Assembly (NCBI RefSeq): GCF_001741865.1
Contig: NZ_CP017147.1
Location: forward strand, 2,161,001-2,225,000
Source of the DNA: Bosea vaviloviae
GTDB lineage: Bacteria > Pseudomonadota > Alphaproteobacteria > Rhizobiales > Beijerinckiaceae
DNA: 64,000 nucleotides
Direction: 5' to 3'
The notes under the pieces were generated by a model. It searched no databases. It was given only the letters and a program-made list of their open reading frames with translations, and was not told the origin of the DNA. Made by a program: the position numbers and the translations under genes. Positions 1-8,528 of the stretch are shown piece by piece (the stretch's first letter is position 1; each line of letters starts with the position of its first letter).

Positions 1-578
1 GAGAAGGGTCGGTCGACCGCGAAGGGGATGCTGTCGACGACATAGGAGACCGGCGCGTCGGTGGTCAGGCGGATGGTCTGATCGGCACCGACGAAGCGGA
101 CATGGTTGGAGCCGCGCGTGATCTCGTCGGGCTCCTCGCCGAGGCCCAGGCTCGGCTTGAGCACGATGCGGATGCGCGGCCGGCCCGAGATGCGCCTGAC
201 GCGCCGCACCAGCTGCGGCGGCCGGAAGAAGCGCTCATAGCGCACGAAACGCGGCGCGAAATCGAGGATCTCGATGGCGTTGCCCTGATCGTCCGACAAG
301 ACGGAGGACAGGATCGCGGTGTTGTCGAGATAATTTTGCTCGCAGCGCGTCATCCCAACCAGCTCGATCGCGAAGACGCCTTTCTTCGGCATCGCTCCGT
401 CATCGTCCGGTTGGTTGTCGATCAGGGCGCAGAACACCGGGTCGCGGTCGAAGCGCGGGAAGCAGCCCCAGACAATGCGGGCGCGCCTGTCGATCAGCGC
501 GGCGATCGTGCAATTGCCGATCACGCCGAGGTCGAGCGAGACGGAGTTCCGTCCCGCGATCGTCGTCGAAACTGTCAT
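1..578 (-). CDS. Glycoside hydrolase family 15 protein (glucoamylase/trehalase-like), C-terminus outside window
   Basis: Reading leftward from the ATG at 578, the first 192 codons are open and run off the left edge, so only the N-terminal part is visible. It begins MTVSTTIAGRNSVSLDLGVI and continues with an IGNCTIAALID segment and a WGCFPRFDRDPVFCAL segment. These are typical of the N-terminal beta-sandwich of bacterial GH15 proteins; the catalytic (alpha/alpha)6 barrel would lie beyond the window. The start follows the otsB stop by 8 bp. An AAGG that overlaps that stop gives good ribosome-binding spacing, so the two genes are probably one transcript. GH15 proteins next to otsA/otsB are commonly trehalases or alpha-glucosidases. 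A role in trehalose turnover is inferred from context; the exact substrate cannot be read from this fragment. Confidence 0.85.
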   Translation of the reverse strand, partial: MTVSTTIAGRNSVSLDLGVIGNCTIAALIDRRARIVWGCFPRFDRDPVFCALIDNQPDDDGAMPKKGVFAIELVGMTRCEQNYLDNTAILSSVLSDDQGNAIEILDFAPRFVRYERFFRPPQLVRRVRRISGRPRIRIVLKPSLGLGEEPDEITRGSNHVRFVGADQTIRLTTDAPVSYVVDSIPFAVDRPF

Positions 579-586
579 CGGTAACC

Positions 587-1378
587 TTATGAGAAGCTGG
601 AAGCGGTCAGACGGCCGTGTTCGGCCGCGGTGAGAAGGATAGTGCGCAGGGCGGTCGGCGAGGCAATGCGGTGCGCGGCACAGGTCTCGCCGTCGCCGAT
701 CCGGATCGAGAGCCCGCCCAATGCGTTCACCGCCTCGAAGCCGGCCTCGTCCGTGATGTCGTCGCCGATGAAGACGGGCCTGCGTCCGGCATAGGGCGCG
801 GCCTGCATCAATTGAACGATGGCGCCGCCCTTGCTGGCGCCGGCGGGAACCAGCTCGGCCACCGATTTGCCTTCCTGGAGCCGGATTGCCGGTCCCATGC
901 GGGCGGCAACATTGCGCATCAGCTCCAGCGCCTCGTCCTTCAGCGTGGGCGCCAGCCGCCAATGCAGAGCAATCGAGATGCGCTTGTCCTCGACGATGAT
1001 GCCGACATGGCTGTTGGCGAAGCGCACCAGATCGCGTGTCGCCTCGCGCATCGCCTCGGGCACCGCGGACTGCGAAAGGATTTCGCCATCGACCCGAATT
1101 TGCGCGCCATGCAGCCCGGCCGCGTCGAATCGATAGGGCGCCAGAACCTCGTCGAGAAAGCTGACGGGCCGGCCGGAGACGAGCGCCAGCGCTCCGCCAA
1201 GCGAGGCGCGCAAGGATTCCAGTGCGGGGGCCACCTGTCGGTCGAGATGCACGGCGTCGGGCATGGGCGCGATCTCGACGAGCGTGCCGTCGAAGTCGAG
1301 AAACAGAGCGATCTCGGACTCCGTGGGAGCGATGTCGCGGATATCGTGGGGCAATTCAGTTTCGATCAGTGTCATCAT
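587..1378 (-). CDS. otsB: Trehalose-6-phosphate phosphatase
   Basis: HAD-superfamily phosphatase of 263 residues that removes phosphate from trehalose-6-phosphate, the second step of the OtsA/OtsB route, in the cytoplasm. HAD motif I appears as LFLDFDGTLVEI near residue 25, with the two aspartates that form and protonate the phospho-enzyme. A VSGRP motif lies near residue 68, and the acidic Mg-binding motif FIGDDITDEAGF lies near residue 200. Two ATG codons are adjacent (1378 and 1375) and neither has a convincing Shine-Dalgarno sequence, so the first residue is uncertain. It is divergent from otsA and apparently co-transcribed with the downstream GH15 gene. A cluster of TATCTG/CAGATA half-sites abuts the start codon and could be an operator. 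Confidence 0.93.
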   Translation of the reverse strand: MMTLIETELPHDIRDIAPTESEIALFLDFDGTLVEIAPMPDAVHLDRQVAPALESLRASLGGALALVSGRPVSFLDEVLAPYRFDAAGLHGAQIRVDGEILSQSAVPEAMREATRDLVRFANSHVGIIVEDKRISIALHWRLAPTLKDEALELMRNVAARMGPAIRLQEGKSVAELVPAGASKGGAIVQLMQAAPYAGRRPVFIGDDITDEAGFEAVNALGGLSIRIGDGETCAAHRIASPTALRTILLTAAEHGRLTASSFS

Positions 1379-1379
1379 C

Positions 1380-1414
1380 TTTGTCTATCTGAGCCAGATA
1401 TTTGTCTATCTGAG
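1380..1414. promoter_or_regulatory. Direct repeat with 21-bp period and dyad at the otsB start
   Basis: TTTGTCTATCTGAG occurs at 1380-1393 and again, identically, at 1401-1414, a period of 21 bp or two helical turns. The half-site TATCTG is at 1386-1391 and 1407-1412, with the inverted half-site CAGATA at 1395-1400. CAGATA-N6-TATCTG is therefore a perfect dyad with a third half-site in phase. It ends one base before the otsB start codon, a position suited to a repressor. No regulator for it is encoded nearby. A simple tandem duplication is the alternative. Confidence 0.45.
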
Positions 1415-1596
1415 GCATGAGTCGGGCGAAAACACGGCCCTTCAGCTTGTGCGTTCCTTGTGCCGAAGCGCCGGCATGCCTCCCGGATCGTGATTCTGTT
1501 CGCGAACTCGCCACATTTATTGTCCAGCTTCCCGTTGCCGTCACGTTCTCGACGTGACGTTGCCACCGCTTCGCCATCGGCGGAGACGGAGGCCTT

Positions 1597-1622
1597 GGAA
1601 ACATTACGTGCTCAACCGCGTT
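1597..1622 (+). promoter_or_regulatory. Possible general-stress (EcfG-type) promoter for otsA
   Basis: GGAAA at 1597-1601 and CGTT at 1619-1622 are separated by 17 bp. The consensus for EcfG sigma factors of alphaproteobacteria is GGAAC-N16/17-CGTT, so there is one mismatch. It lies about 67 bp before the otsA start, and trehalose synthesis is a known target of the general stress response in rhizobia. The rest of the 310-bp otsB-otsA gap holds the dyads described separately and a further dyad CGTCACG-N7-CGTGACG at 1539-1559. Confidence 0.4.
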
Positions 1623-1630
1623 CTGTTCCT

Positions 1631-1663
1631 GCCACTGGTGTCGAAATTCTGGCGACCAGTGGC
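1631..1663. promoter_or_regulatory. 9-bp inverted repeat in the otsA leader
   Basis: GCCACTGGT at 1631-1639 and ACCAGTGGC at 1655-1663 are perfect inverted arms separated by 15 bp. The pair starts about 8 bp after the candidate -10 and ends 7 bp before the AAGGAGAG ribosome binding site. It would sit at the very 5' end of the mRNA as a stem-loop, or act as a DNA operator over the transcription start. Confidence 0.4.
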
Positions 1664-1688
1664 AATTCAAAAGGAGAGCTGTCGCGCC

Positions 1689-3290
1689 ATGCGTCTCGTC
1701 ATCGTCTCGAATCGCGTCACCATTCCAGATCGTCACGAAAAAGCGGCGGCAGGGGGATTGGCGGTGGCGCTGCGCGAGGCGCTGGAGAAACGGGGCGGGC
1801 TCTGGTTCGGCTGGAGTGGCGATGTCAATGACGCCGCCGCCGGCCAGGCTGTCCGCACGGTCCAGCGCGGCAAGGTGACCTACGCGGTCACGGATCTCAC
1901 CGAGAGCGAGCGCCAGACCTATTATCTCGGCTTCTCGAACCGGGCGCTCTGGCCCAACATGCATTACCGGCTCGGCCTGACGGAGTTCTCGCGCACGGAT
2001 TATGCCGGCTATCTCGCGGTCAACCGCCGCTTCGCCAAGGCGCTGATCCCGCTGTTGAAGCCCGATGATCTGATCTGGATCCACGATTATCACCTGATCC
2101 CGCTGGCCGCCGAGCTGCGCCGGCGCGGCGTGACCAACCGGATCGGCTATTTCCATCACATTCCCTGGCCTCCGGCGGAGGTTTTCGGCGCGCTGCCCTT
2201 CAGCGCCACGCTGATCAGCACGATGGGCGCCTATGATCTCGTCGGCGTGCAGACGCAGGTCGATGTCCGCAATCTGATCAGCGGCCTCGTCTCGCTCTGC
2301 GGCGCGAGGATGGAGGGCGGCAAGGTCAGGATGGGCCGCCGCGAAACCACCGTGCAGGCCTTCCCGATCGGCATCGATGTCGAGGCCTTCCGCAAGCTTG
2401 CCGCCGCCTCCGAGCGGGCCGCGACGCGTCCGATCAAGGCTACCAGGGAATCGCTCGGTGCCCGCAAGCTCGTCATCGGCGTCGATCGGCTCGACTATTC
2501 CAAGGGCATCGTCCAGCGTCTGGAGGCGTTCGGACAATTCCTGCGCAGCCATCCCGAGCATCGTGGCCGGGTCGGCATGCTGCAGATCGCGCCGCCCTCG
2601 CGTACCGACGTGCCCGAATATGCCGAGCTCGACCGTCAGTCGGACGAAACCGCGGGCCGCCTCAACGCTGCGCTCGGCGAGTTCGACTGGACGCCGATCC
2701 GCGTGGTCAAGAAAGCCTATTCGCGCAATGCGCTGGCAGGGTTCTACCGGCGTGCCCAGGTCGGGCTGGTGACGCCGATGCGCGACGGCATGAACCTCGT
2801 CGCCAAGGAGTATATCGCAGCGCAGGATCCGGCCGATCCCGGTGTGCTCGTGCTGTCGCGCTTCGCCGGCGCGGCGCAGCAGATGGGCGAGGCGCTGATC
2901 GTCAACCCTTACGACACCCATGAGGTCGCCGAGGCGATCCGCACCGCGCTCGCCATGCCCAAATCCGAGCGCATCCGCCGGTTCGAGCGCCTCTACGAGA
3001 TCATCGACGCGACCGATATCGGCTGGTGGACGCAGTGCTATCTCGATGCGCTCTCCGGCATCGAGGCGCCCGCCCAGGACAGCGCGCCAAAATCGGGACC
3101 GAAGCGCAGCGCGTCGAAAAAAGCCGCGCCCAGACTGCGGGTCGTGAAGCCGTCGCCCCAGCCCGAGATGGAGGGCCGGGGCGAGGGGGAGGCGGCCCTG
3201 CCGGCAGAGAAGCCGAAAGGCCGGGCCTCGGCGAAACCCGCTGTCGCCGCCACGCCGGCGCGCAACGGCGCCGCGCTCGGACCGGCCTAG
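1689..3290 (+). CDS. otsA: Alpha,alpha-trehalose-phosphate synthase (UDP-forming)
   Basis: GT20 glycosyltransferase of 533 residues that transfers glucose from UDP-glucose to glucose-6-phosphate, giving trehalose-6-phosphate. The start at 1689 ([10 protein letters not shown]) has AAGGAGAG 11 bp upstream and matches the family N-terminus; the frame stays open further 5' but without family sequence. Visible GT20 features are the N-terminal [11 protein letters not shown] glycine loop, [30 protein letters not shown], the [10 protein letters not shown] segment and [12 protein letters not shown] near the C-terminal nucleotide site. The catalytic core ends near residue 460. A tail of about 65 residues rich in Lys, Ala and Pro follows ([14 protein letters not shown] and beyond), which the E. 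coli enzyme lacks; it is probably disordered. The stop codon TAG belongs to the dispersed repeat that follows. Confidence 0.95.
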   Translation: MRLVIVSNRVTIPDRHEKAAAGGLAVALREALEKRGGLWFGWSGDVNDAAAGQAVRTVQRGKVTYAVTDLTESERQTYYLGFSNRALWPNMHYRLGLTEFSRTDYAGYLAVNRRFAKALIPLLKPDDLIWIHDYHLIPLAAELRRRGVTNRIGYFHHIPWPPAEVFGALPFSATLISTMGAYDLVGVQTQVDVRNLISGLVSLCGARMEGGKVRMGRRETTVQAFPIGIDVEAFRKLAAASERAATRPIKATRESLGARKLVIGVDRLDYSKGIVQRLEAFGQFLRSHPEHRGRVGMLQIAPPSRTDVPEYAELDRQSDETAGRLNAALGEFDWTPIRVVKKAYSRNALAGFYRRAQVGLVTPMRDGMNLVAKEYIAAQDPADPGVLVLSRFAGAAQQMGEALIVNPYDTHEVAEAIRTALAMPKSERIRRFERLYEIIDATDIGWWTQCYLDALSGIEAPAQDSAPKSGPKRSASKKAAPRLRVVKPSPQPEMEGRGEGEAALPAEKPKGRASAKPAVAATPARNGAALGPA

Positions 3291-3534
3291 AGCCGGATGA
3301 TTTCAGACGGGATCACAGAGTGATCCCGTCTGAAATCTGAATCCGTCTCTCATCCAAGAGTGAGAGCAGGATTAATGCGAAAAACCGGTTCCCACTTTTT
3401 CGCATCCTGCGAGAGCCGGATGATTTCAGATGGGATCACCTTGTGATCGCATCTGAAATTTGAATCCGTCTCTCATCCAAGAGTGAGAGCAGGATTAATG
3501 CGAAAAACCGGTTCCCACTTTTTCGCATCCTGCT
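3289..3534. repeat. Two tandem copies of a ~122-bp dispersed intergenic palindromic element
   Basis: Copy 1 spans 3289-3410 and copy 2 spans 3413-3534. Each has a 16-bp stem (TTTCAGACGGGATCAC, 3-nt loop, inverted arm), then GAATCCGTCTCTCATCC, then a second palindrome that includes AAAAACCGGTTCCCAC. The first stem is perfect in copy 1. In copy 2 the C-G pair within GACGGG has become T-A on both arms, with one further mismatch. Elements of this kind are abundant between genes in Hyphomicrobiales. The otsA stop TAG coincides with the start of copy 1. Confidence 0.9.
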
Positions 3535-3723
3535 CTTGCCGCGGAACTGACGATTTGCCGAAGATAAGCCCTTGCCGCGGCGCACGGCCCTTGCCGAACA
3601 GGCCCTTGCCTCGCTAGAAGCGGCTGGAACCGAGGTTCGCTTGCGACTCGGCCACGACAGGTGTCAGGTCTGCGATGGACATCGGCCGCAATGGCTGAGG
3701 AGGCGGGCGGAGGGCTGGGATTG

Positions 3724-5991
3724 ATGCGAGGCGCTCTCGGAGGACCAGGCGTTCTGCTGCGCCGCCTCCGCGAGGTGATGGCAGCGTCAATCAGCCCGCA
3801 GGAGCGGCTGGACCGGCTTGTCGTCCTGATCGCTGGCAATCTCGTCGCCGAGGTCTGCTCGGTCTACGTCCTGCGTGAGGACGGCTCACTCGAACTCTAC
3901 GCCACCGAGGGCCTCAACCGCGAGGCGGTCCATCTCACCTTGATGCGCGCCGGCGAGGGCCTCGTCGGCTTGATCGCGCGCGAGGCCGAGCCGCTGGCGC
4001 TGTCGGACGCGCAAAACCACCCGGCCTTCTCCTACCGCCCCGAGACGGGTGAGGAGATCTACCGCTCCTTCCTCGGCGTGCCGATCCTGCGCGGCGGCGC
4101 GGTCATGGGCGTCCTCGTCATCCAGAACCGCGCGACGCGGCTCTACAGCGAGGAGGAGATCGAATCGCTGCAGACCACCGCCATGATCATGGCGGAGATG
4201 ATCGCGGCCGGCGGCTTGAAATCGCTCGCGCCGCCCGGCGCCTCGATCGGCCTCGACCGCCCGATCCATGGCATCGGCGTCTCGCTTGCCGATGGCGTCG
4301 GTCTTGGCCATGCCGTGCTGCACGAGCCGCGTGTCGCCATCACCAACCTGATCGCCGAGAATCCGGCGAGCGAGGTCAAGCGGCTCGAGGCCGCCATCGC
4401 CGAGATGCGAACCTCGATCGATGAACTGCTCGAACGCGGTGACGTCGCCCATACCGGCGAGCACAGGGAGGTGCTCGAGACCTTCCGCATGTTCGCCCAT
4501 GACCAGGGCTGGCTCAGGCGCATGCGCGAGGTCGTGATGACCGGCCTGACGGCGGAGGCCGCCGTCGAGCGCGTCCAGTCCGACACGCGCGCGAAGATGC
4601 TGCGCCAGACCGACCCTTATCTGCGCGAGCGCCTGCACGATCTCGACGATCTCGCCAACCGCCTGCTGCGCACGCTGATGGGCAAGGCCAACGGCGTCGC
4701 GCGCGAGGAGCTGCCCGAGAACGCCATCCTGATCGCGCGCTCGATGGGCCCTGCGGCGCTGCTCGACTATGACCGCGCCAATCTGCGTGGCCTGGTGCTG
4801 GAGGAGGGCGGCCCGACCAGCCATATCGCCATCGTGGCGCGCGCGCTCGGCATCCCGGCCGTCGGCGAGATCGTCAATGCGACCGCGCTCGTCCAGGCGG
4901 GCGACGCCGTCATCGTCGATGGCCAGGCCGGCGAGGTCCAGATCCGGCCGCAGCCCGACGTCGAGAACGCCTATAAGGACAAGGCGCGCCTGCGCGCCCG
5001 CAAGCAGGAGCAGTACCGCAAGCTCAAGAGCATGCCCGCGGTCACCAAGGACGGCGTCCCGATCCTGCTCCAGATCAATGCCGGGCTCCTCGTCGACATG
5101 CCCAATATCGAGGCGACGGCGGCCTCGGGTATCGGCCTGTTCCGCACTGAACTGCAATTCATGGTCGCCGAGCACATGCCGACGACCAGCGAGCAGCAGG
5201 CCCTCTACAATGCCGTGCTGGACCAGGCGCAAGGCAAGCCCGTGACCTTCCGCACGCTCGATATCGGTGGCGATAAGGTGCTGCCCTATATGGAGCGCGT
5301 CGAGGAGGAGAACCCGGCCCTGGGCTGGCGCGCCATCCGCATCGGCCTGGACAAGCCGCGGCTTCTGCGCGCGCAGCTGCGCGCGCTGCTGCGCGCCGGC
5401 GCCGGCCGCGACATGAAGATCATGCTGCCGATGATCGCGACCGTCGACGAGTTCCAGCGCGCGCGCATGATCGTTGGGCGCGAGCAGGCGATGCTGGCCA
5501 AGCACGGTCACGCGCCGCCGCTCAGCCTTCAGCTCGGCGTCATGGTCGAGGTGCCTTCGCTGCTCTTCGAGCTGGCGGAGATCGCGCGTGAAGCCGATTT
5601 CCTCTCGATCGGCACCAATGACCTGATGCAGTTCCTGTTCGCGGCCGACCGCGAGAACAAGCGCGTCGCCGACCGTTTCGATCCGCTGAGCGTGAGCGCC
5701 TTGCGGGCGCTGCGCAGCATCGTCGAGGCCGCCTCCGAGGCGAAATGTCCGGTCACGGTCTGCGGCGAGATGGGCGGCAAGCCCCTGGAGACGATGGCGC
5801 TGATCGGCCTCGGCTACCGCGCCTTCTCGATGTCGGCGGCCTCGATCGGCCCGGTCAAGGCAATGCTGCGCGCGCTCGACGTGGAGAGGCTGCGCGAGCG
5901 GCTCGACTGGATGCTGGCCTCGCCGGATGGCGTCGCCAGCCTGCGGCCGCAACTGGCGGCGCTCGCCGCCGAATTCAAGGTTCCGGTCTAG
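3724..5991 (+). CDS. ptsP: Phosphoenolpyruvate-protein phosphotransferase of the nitrogen PTS (EI-Ntr)
   Basis: EI-Ntr, about 755 residues from the ATG at 3724, which follows GGAGGG at a 9-bp spacing and gives the family start MRGALGGPGVLLRRLREVM. An upstream GTG (3661) and ATG (3691) are possible but less likely. It autophosphorylates from PEP and passes phosphate to NPr (PtsO), a signalling chain that controls carbon, nitrogen and potassium physiology. An N-terminal GAF domain spans about residues 20-150. The phosphohistidine site is GGPTSHIAIVARALGIPAV, with His367. The C-terminal PEP-binding TIM barrel ends with a VTVCGEMGGKP motif carrying the active-site Cys. In many relatives ptsP lies between lysC and prfA; here lysC is absent. 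The 189 bp before the start hold three copies of GCCCTTGCC (3568, 3587, 3602) but no recognisable promoter. Confidence 0.94.
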   Translation: MRGALGGPGVLLRRLREVMAASISPQERLDRLVVLIAGNLVAEVCSVYVLREDGSLELYATEGLNREAVHLTLMRAGEGLVGLIAREAEPLALSDAQNHPAFSYRPETGEEIYRSFLGVPILRGGAVMGVLVIQNRATRLYSEEEIESLQTTAMIMAEMIAAGGLKSLAPPGASIGLDRPIHGIGVSLADGVGLGHAVLHEPRVAITNLIAENPASEVKRLEAAIAEMRTSIDELLERGDVAHTGEHREVLETFRMFAHDQGWLRRMREVVMTGLTAEAAVERVQSDTRAKMLRQTDPYLRERLHDLDDLANRLLRTLMGKANGVAREELPENAILIARSMGPAALLDYDRANLRGLVLEEGGPTSHIAIVARALGIPAVGEIVNATALVQAGDAVIVDGQAGEVQIRPQPDVENAYKDKARLRARKQEQYRKLKSMPAVTKDGVPILLQINAGLLVDMPNIEATAASGIGLFRTELQFMVAEHMPTTSEQQALYNAVLDQAQGKPVTFRTLDIGGDKVLPYMERVEEENPALGWRAIRIGLDKPRLLRAQLRALLRAGAGRDMKIMLPMIATVDEFQRARMIVGREQAMLAKHGHAPPLSLQLGVMVEVPSLLFELAEIAREADFLSIGTNDLMQFLFAADRENKRVADRFDPLSVSALRALRSIVEAASEAKCPVTVCGEMGGKPLETMALIGLGYRAFSMSAASIGPVKAMLRALDVERLRERLDWMLASPDGVASLRPQLAALAAEFKVPV

Positions 5992-6116
5992 AGCAGGATG
6001 CGAAAAAGTGGGCACCGGTTTTTCGCATTGATCCTGCTCTCACTTTTTGATGAGAGACGGATTCAGATTTCAGATGGGATCACTTTGTGAGCCCATCTGA
6101 AATCATCCGGCTCTAG
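5990..6116. repeat. Dispersed intergenic palindromic element, inverted copy
   Basis: This is the same element as at 3289-3534 in the opposite orientation, ending with TTTCAGATGGGATCAC, a short loop and its inverted arm. It begins with the ptsP stop TAG itself (CTAGAGCAGGATGCG). The stem shows the T-A form of the pair that is C-G in copy 1 of the tandem pair. Confidence 0.88.
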
Positions 6117-6187
6117 CGACGCTCCTGCTCTAGCGACGCGCGCTTCGCCGCCCGAACCCTCACGATGTCATCTGTCCGAGTTCCGTT

Positions 6188-7273
6188 ATGTCCCTTCAGC
6201 TTCCGCAAGATCGTCTCGATGCCATCGTGGCGCGCCATGCCGCCGCCATGGCCGAGATCAACAGCGCGACCGATGCGGTGCGGACCGTCGAACTCGCCAA
6301 GGAGCTCTCCGAGCTCGATCCGGTGGTGACAGCCATTGCCGCCTGGCGGCAGGCGCTCACGACGCTGGACGAGGCGCAGGCGCTGATCGAGGATCCCGCC
6401 ACCGATTCCGAGTTCCGCGATCTGGCTTATGAGGAGCGCGACGCCGCGCGCAGCGAGATCGAGACCCGCGCCCGCGAGATCCTGATCGCGCTTTTACCCA
6501 AGGACGCCGCCGACGAGCGCGGCGTCATCCTCGAAATCCGGGCCGGCACGGGCGGCGACGAGGCCTCGCTCTTCGCCGGCGATCTCCTGCGCATGTATCA
6601 GCGCTATGCCGCCCAGAAAGGCTGGAGCGTCGACATCATGTCCGAAAGCGAGGGCACGGTCGGGGGCTTCAAGGAGGTCATCGCCGAGATCGCGGGCAAG
6701 GGCGTCTATGCGAAGTTGAAATACGAATCCGGCGTGCACCGCGTCCAGCGCGTGCCCGATACCGAGACGAGCGGGCGCATCCACACTTCGGCTGCGACGG
6801 TGGCGATGCTGCCGCTCGCGGGCGATGTCGACATCGTCTTGAAAGACGACGAAATCCGCATCGACACGATGCGGGCCGGCGGCGCCGGCGGCCAGCACGT
6901 CAACAAGACGGAATCGGCTGTCCGCCTGACCCATCTTCCCAGCGGTATCGCGGTCGTGGTCCAGGACGAGCGCTCCCAGCACAAGAACAAGGCCCGCGCC
7001 TATGAATTGCTGCGGGCAAAGCTATACGACATCGAGCGCAGCCGCGCCGATGCCGATCGTGCCGCCGACCGGCGCTCCCAGATCGGGTCCGGCGACCGCT
7101 CCGAGCGCATCCGCACCTATAATTTCCCGCAAGGGCGCGTCACCGATCACCGCATCAACCTGACGCTCTACAAGCTCGACGAGATGATGCAGGGGCTCGT
7201 GCTCGACGAGATCATCGATGCGCTGACGGCCGAGCAGCAGGCGAGGCTGCTCGCCACCGAAAACGGCGCCTGA
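6188..7273 (+). CDS. prfA: Peptide chain release factor 1
   Basis: Class I release factor of 361 residues that reads UAA and UAG and triggers peptidyl-tRNA hydrolysis. The GGQ motif is at residues 234-236 ([17 protein letters not shown]); its Gln is the substrate of the PrmC methyltransferase encoded two genes downstream. The codon-recognition region has [19 protein letters not shown], where PDT fits the PxT tripeptide of RF1 rather than the SPF of RF2. Length and the N-terminal coiled region match the family. Its place between ptsP and prmC is the usual arrangement in this order. Confidence 0.97.
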   Translation: MSLQLPQDRLDAIVARHAAAMAEINSATDAVRTVELAKELSELDPVVTAIAAWRQALTTLDEAQALIEDPATDSEFRDLAYEERDAARSEIETRAREILIALLPKDAADERGVILEIRAGTGGDEASLFAGDLLRMYQRYAAQKGWSVDIMSESEGTVGGFKEVIAEIAGKGVYAKLKYESGVHRVQRVPDTETSGRIHTSAATVAMLPLAGDVDIVLKDDEIRIDTMRAGGAGGQHVNKTESAVRLTHLPSGIAVVVQDERSQHKNKARAYELLRAKLYDIERSRADADRAADRRSQIGSGDRSERIRTYNFPQGRVTDHRINLTLYKLDEMMQGLVLDEIIDALTAEQQARLLATENGA

Positions 7274-7345
7274 GCATGGCGATGAAACCTCCGCAGCCTT
7301 TGGGCGTTGATCTGGTGCCCAATCAACAATCGGCGGGAGGCAACC

Positions 7346-7594
7346 ATGATCAAACTCGTTTCGAGCATAGCCCTGGCAGGCATGATGACGTTGACGATCG
7401 CAAGCGCGGCGCAGGCCCAGGAGCGCACGTTTCGCCGCATCACGGCGGGTCCGTCGGCGCCCCTGCAGAAATCCATGACGCAGAGCCAGGCGCGCCGACT
7501 CTGCCAGATGGAGATGCGCGGCACGCGCGAGAGCCGCTCCGCCATCCGCCAGAAGATGGCGATCTGCATGCGCAAGCGCATGGAAGGCATCTGA
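7346..7594 (+). CDS. Small secreted protein of unknown function
   Basis: An 82-residue protein starting at the ATG at 7346 with GGGAGG 5 bp upstream. It opens with a clear Sec signal peptide (MIKLVSSIALAGMMTLTIAS) and a probable cleavage after AQA near residue 26. The mature part of about 56 residues is basic and has two cysteines, one in RRLCQMEMRG and one in KMAICMRKRM, which could form a disulfide in the periplasm. I do not recognise the family. It lies in the 359-bp gap between prfA and prmC and could be transcribed with them. A longer open frame of prmC overlaps it, but that extension has no family sequence. Confidence 0.7.
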   Translation: MIKLVSSIALAGMMTLTIASAAQAQERTFRRITAGPSAPLQKSMTQSQARRLCQMEMRGTRESRSAIRQKMAICMRKRMEGI

Positions 7595-7632
7595 ACCGGG
7601 ACGCTTCTGGCCTCAGTGATAAGGCACCCGGC

Positions 7633-8466
7633 ATGTTCGACGCGCGGCGAAATCTCGCCGCGCGCCTTCGCGAGGCCGGCGTCGAGACGGCGGCGATGGA
7701 TGCGCGCATCCTGGTCGAGGCGGCGATGGGCGAGAACGCGGATCTCGATCCGCTCCAGCCCCTCGACGCCGCCATGCTCGGCAGGCTCGATAGCTTCGCG
7801 ACGCGGCGGCTGGCGGGCGAGCCGGTCTGGAGAATTCTCGGCGAGCGGGAGTTCTGGAGCCTGCCCTTTCGCCTCTCGCCGGCAACATTGGAGCCGCGTC
7901 CCGACAGCGAGACGATCGTCGAGGCGGCGCTTGGCGTGCTCGCAGAGCGCCGCGATCAGGCCATCTCGATTCTCGATCTCGGCACCGGTACGGGCTGCCT
8001 GCTGGTCGCCTTGCTGAGCGAATGCAAAGCGGCGCGCGGCGTCGGCGTCGATCTCTCGGAGGAGGCGTGCGAGACGGCTGCGGGCAATGCCGAGCGCAAT
8101 GGCGTCGGCGCGCGCGCGCGCTTCCGCCAGGGGGACTGGATGGCCGGTTTGAGCGAACGCTTCGACCTCATCGTCTCGAACCCGCCCTATATCCCGGCCG
8201 GAGACATCGCCGGGCTGGATGCCGCTGTCCGGGAACATGACCCGTTGCGCGCGCTCGATGGCGGGGAGGACGGGCTCGTCGCCTACCGGGCGCTCGCCGC
8301 CGGCCTGCCCCGGCAGATCGCTCCGGGCGGTGCGGTCGTGCTCGAGATCGGCGCGGGTCAGGAGGCGGATGTGGTCGCGATCATGGCAGCCATGGGGCTG
8401 GTCCATCGCGGCTCGCGGCGCGATCTTGGTGGGCATACGCGCGCCCTGATCTTCACGCTTGAATGA
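7633..8466 (+). CDS. prmC: Peptide chain release factor N5-glutamine methyltransferase
   Basis: SAM-dependent methyltransferase of 277 residues that methylates the Gln of the GGQ motif in release factors. The start at 7633 (MFDARRNLAARLREAG) has AAGG 8 bp upstream and fits the helical N-terminal domain. The SAM-binding motif ILDLGTGTGCLLVALL lies near residue 120, and the diagnostic NPPY motif (FDLIVSNPPYIPAGD) near residue 185. It follows prfA, its substrate gene, as in many bacteria. Confidence 0.94.
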   Translation: MFDARRNLAARLREAGVETAAMDARILVEAAMGENADLDPLQPLDAAMLGRLDSFATRRLAGEPVWRILGEREFWSLPFRLSPATLEPRPDSETIVEAALGVLAERRDQAISILDLGTGTGCLLVALLSECKAARGVGVDLSEEACETAAGNAERNGVGARARFRQGDWMAGLSERFDLIVSNPPYIPAGDIAGLDAAVREHDPLRALDGGEDGLVAYRALAAGLPRQIAPGGAVVLEIGAGQEADVVAIMAAMGLVHRGSRRDLGGHTRALIFTLE

Positions 8467-8493
8467 TATGCACAGGCATTCGTGCGAATTTGC

Positions 8494-8522
8494 TTGGAGG
8501 CGGACGGGAAAACCGCTATGTA
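8494..8522 (+). promoter_or_regulatory. Sigma70-like promoter upstream of the DUF4167 leader
   Basis: TTGGAG at 8494-8499 and TATGTA at 8517-8522 are separated by exactly 17 bp. Transcription would begin near 8529, just before a structured segment and about 300 nt upstream of the DUF4167 start codon. Confidence 0.45.
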
Positions 8523-8528
8523 GGTCGC

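Noticed and set aside
1356-2921. A long minus-strand frame across otsA that includes the direct repeat at the otsB start.
   Set aside because: It is antisense to otsA's catalytic core and has no family resemblance.
3289-3534. CRISPR array, because of two near-identical repeats in tandem.
   Set aside because: There are only two ~122-bp units without spacers; they are copies of a dispersed palindromic element found elsewhere in the window.
3886-6015. A 709-codon open frame on the minus strand opposite ptsP.
   Set aside because: It is a shadow of GC-rich codon use; it reads as His/Asp/Arg-rich low-complexity sequence with no recognisable family, while ptsP on the plus strand has full family motifs.
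7276-7632. N-terminal extension of PrmC by about 119 residues.
   Set aside because: The extended frame has no PrmC-like sequence and overlaps a small secreted-protein gene with its own ribosome binding site; the start at 7633 fits the family.
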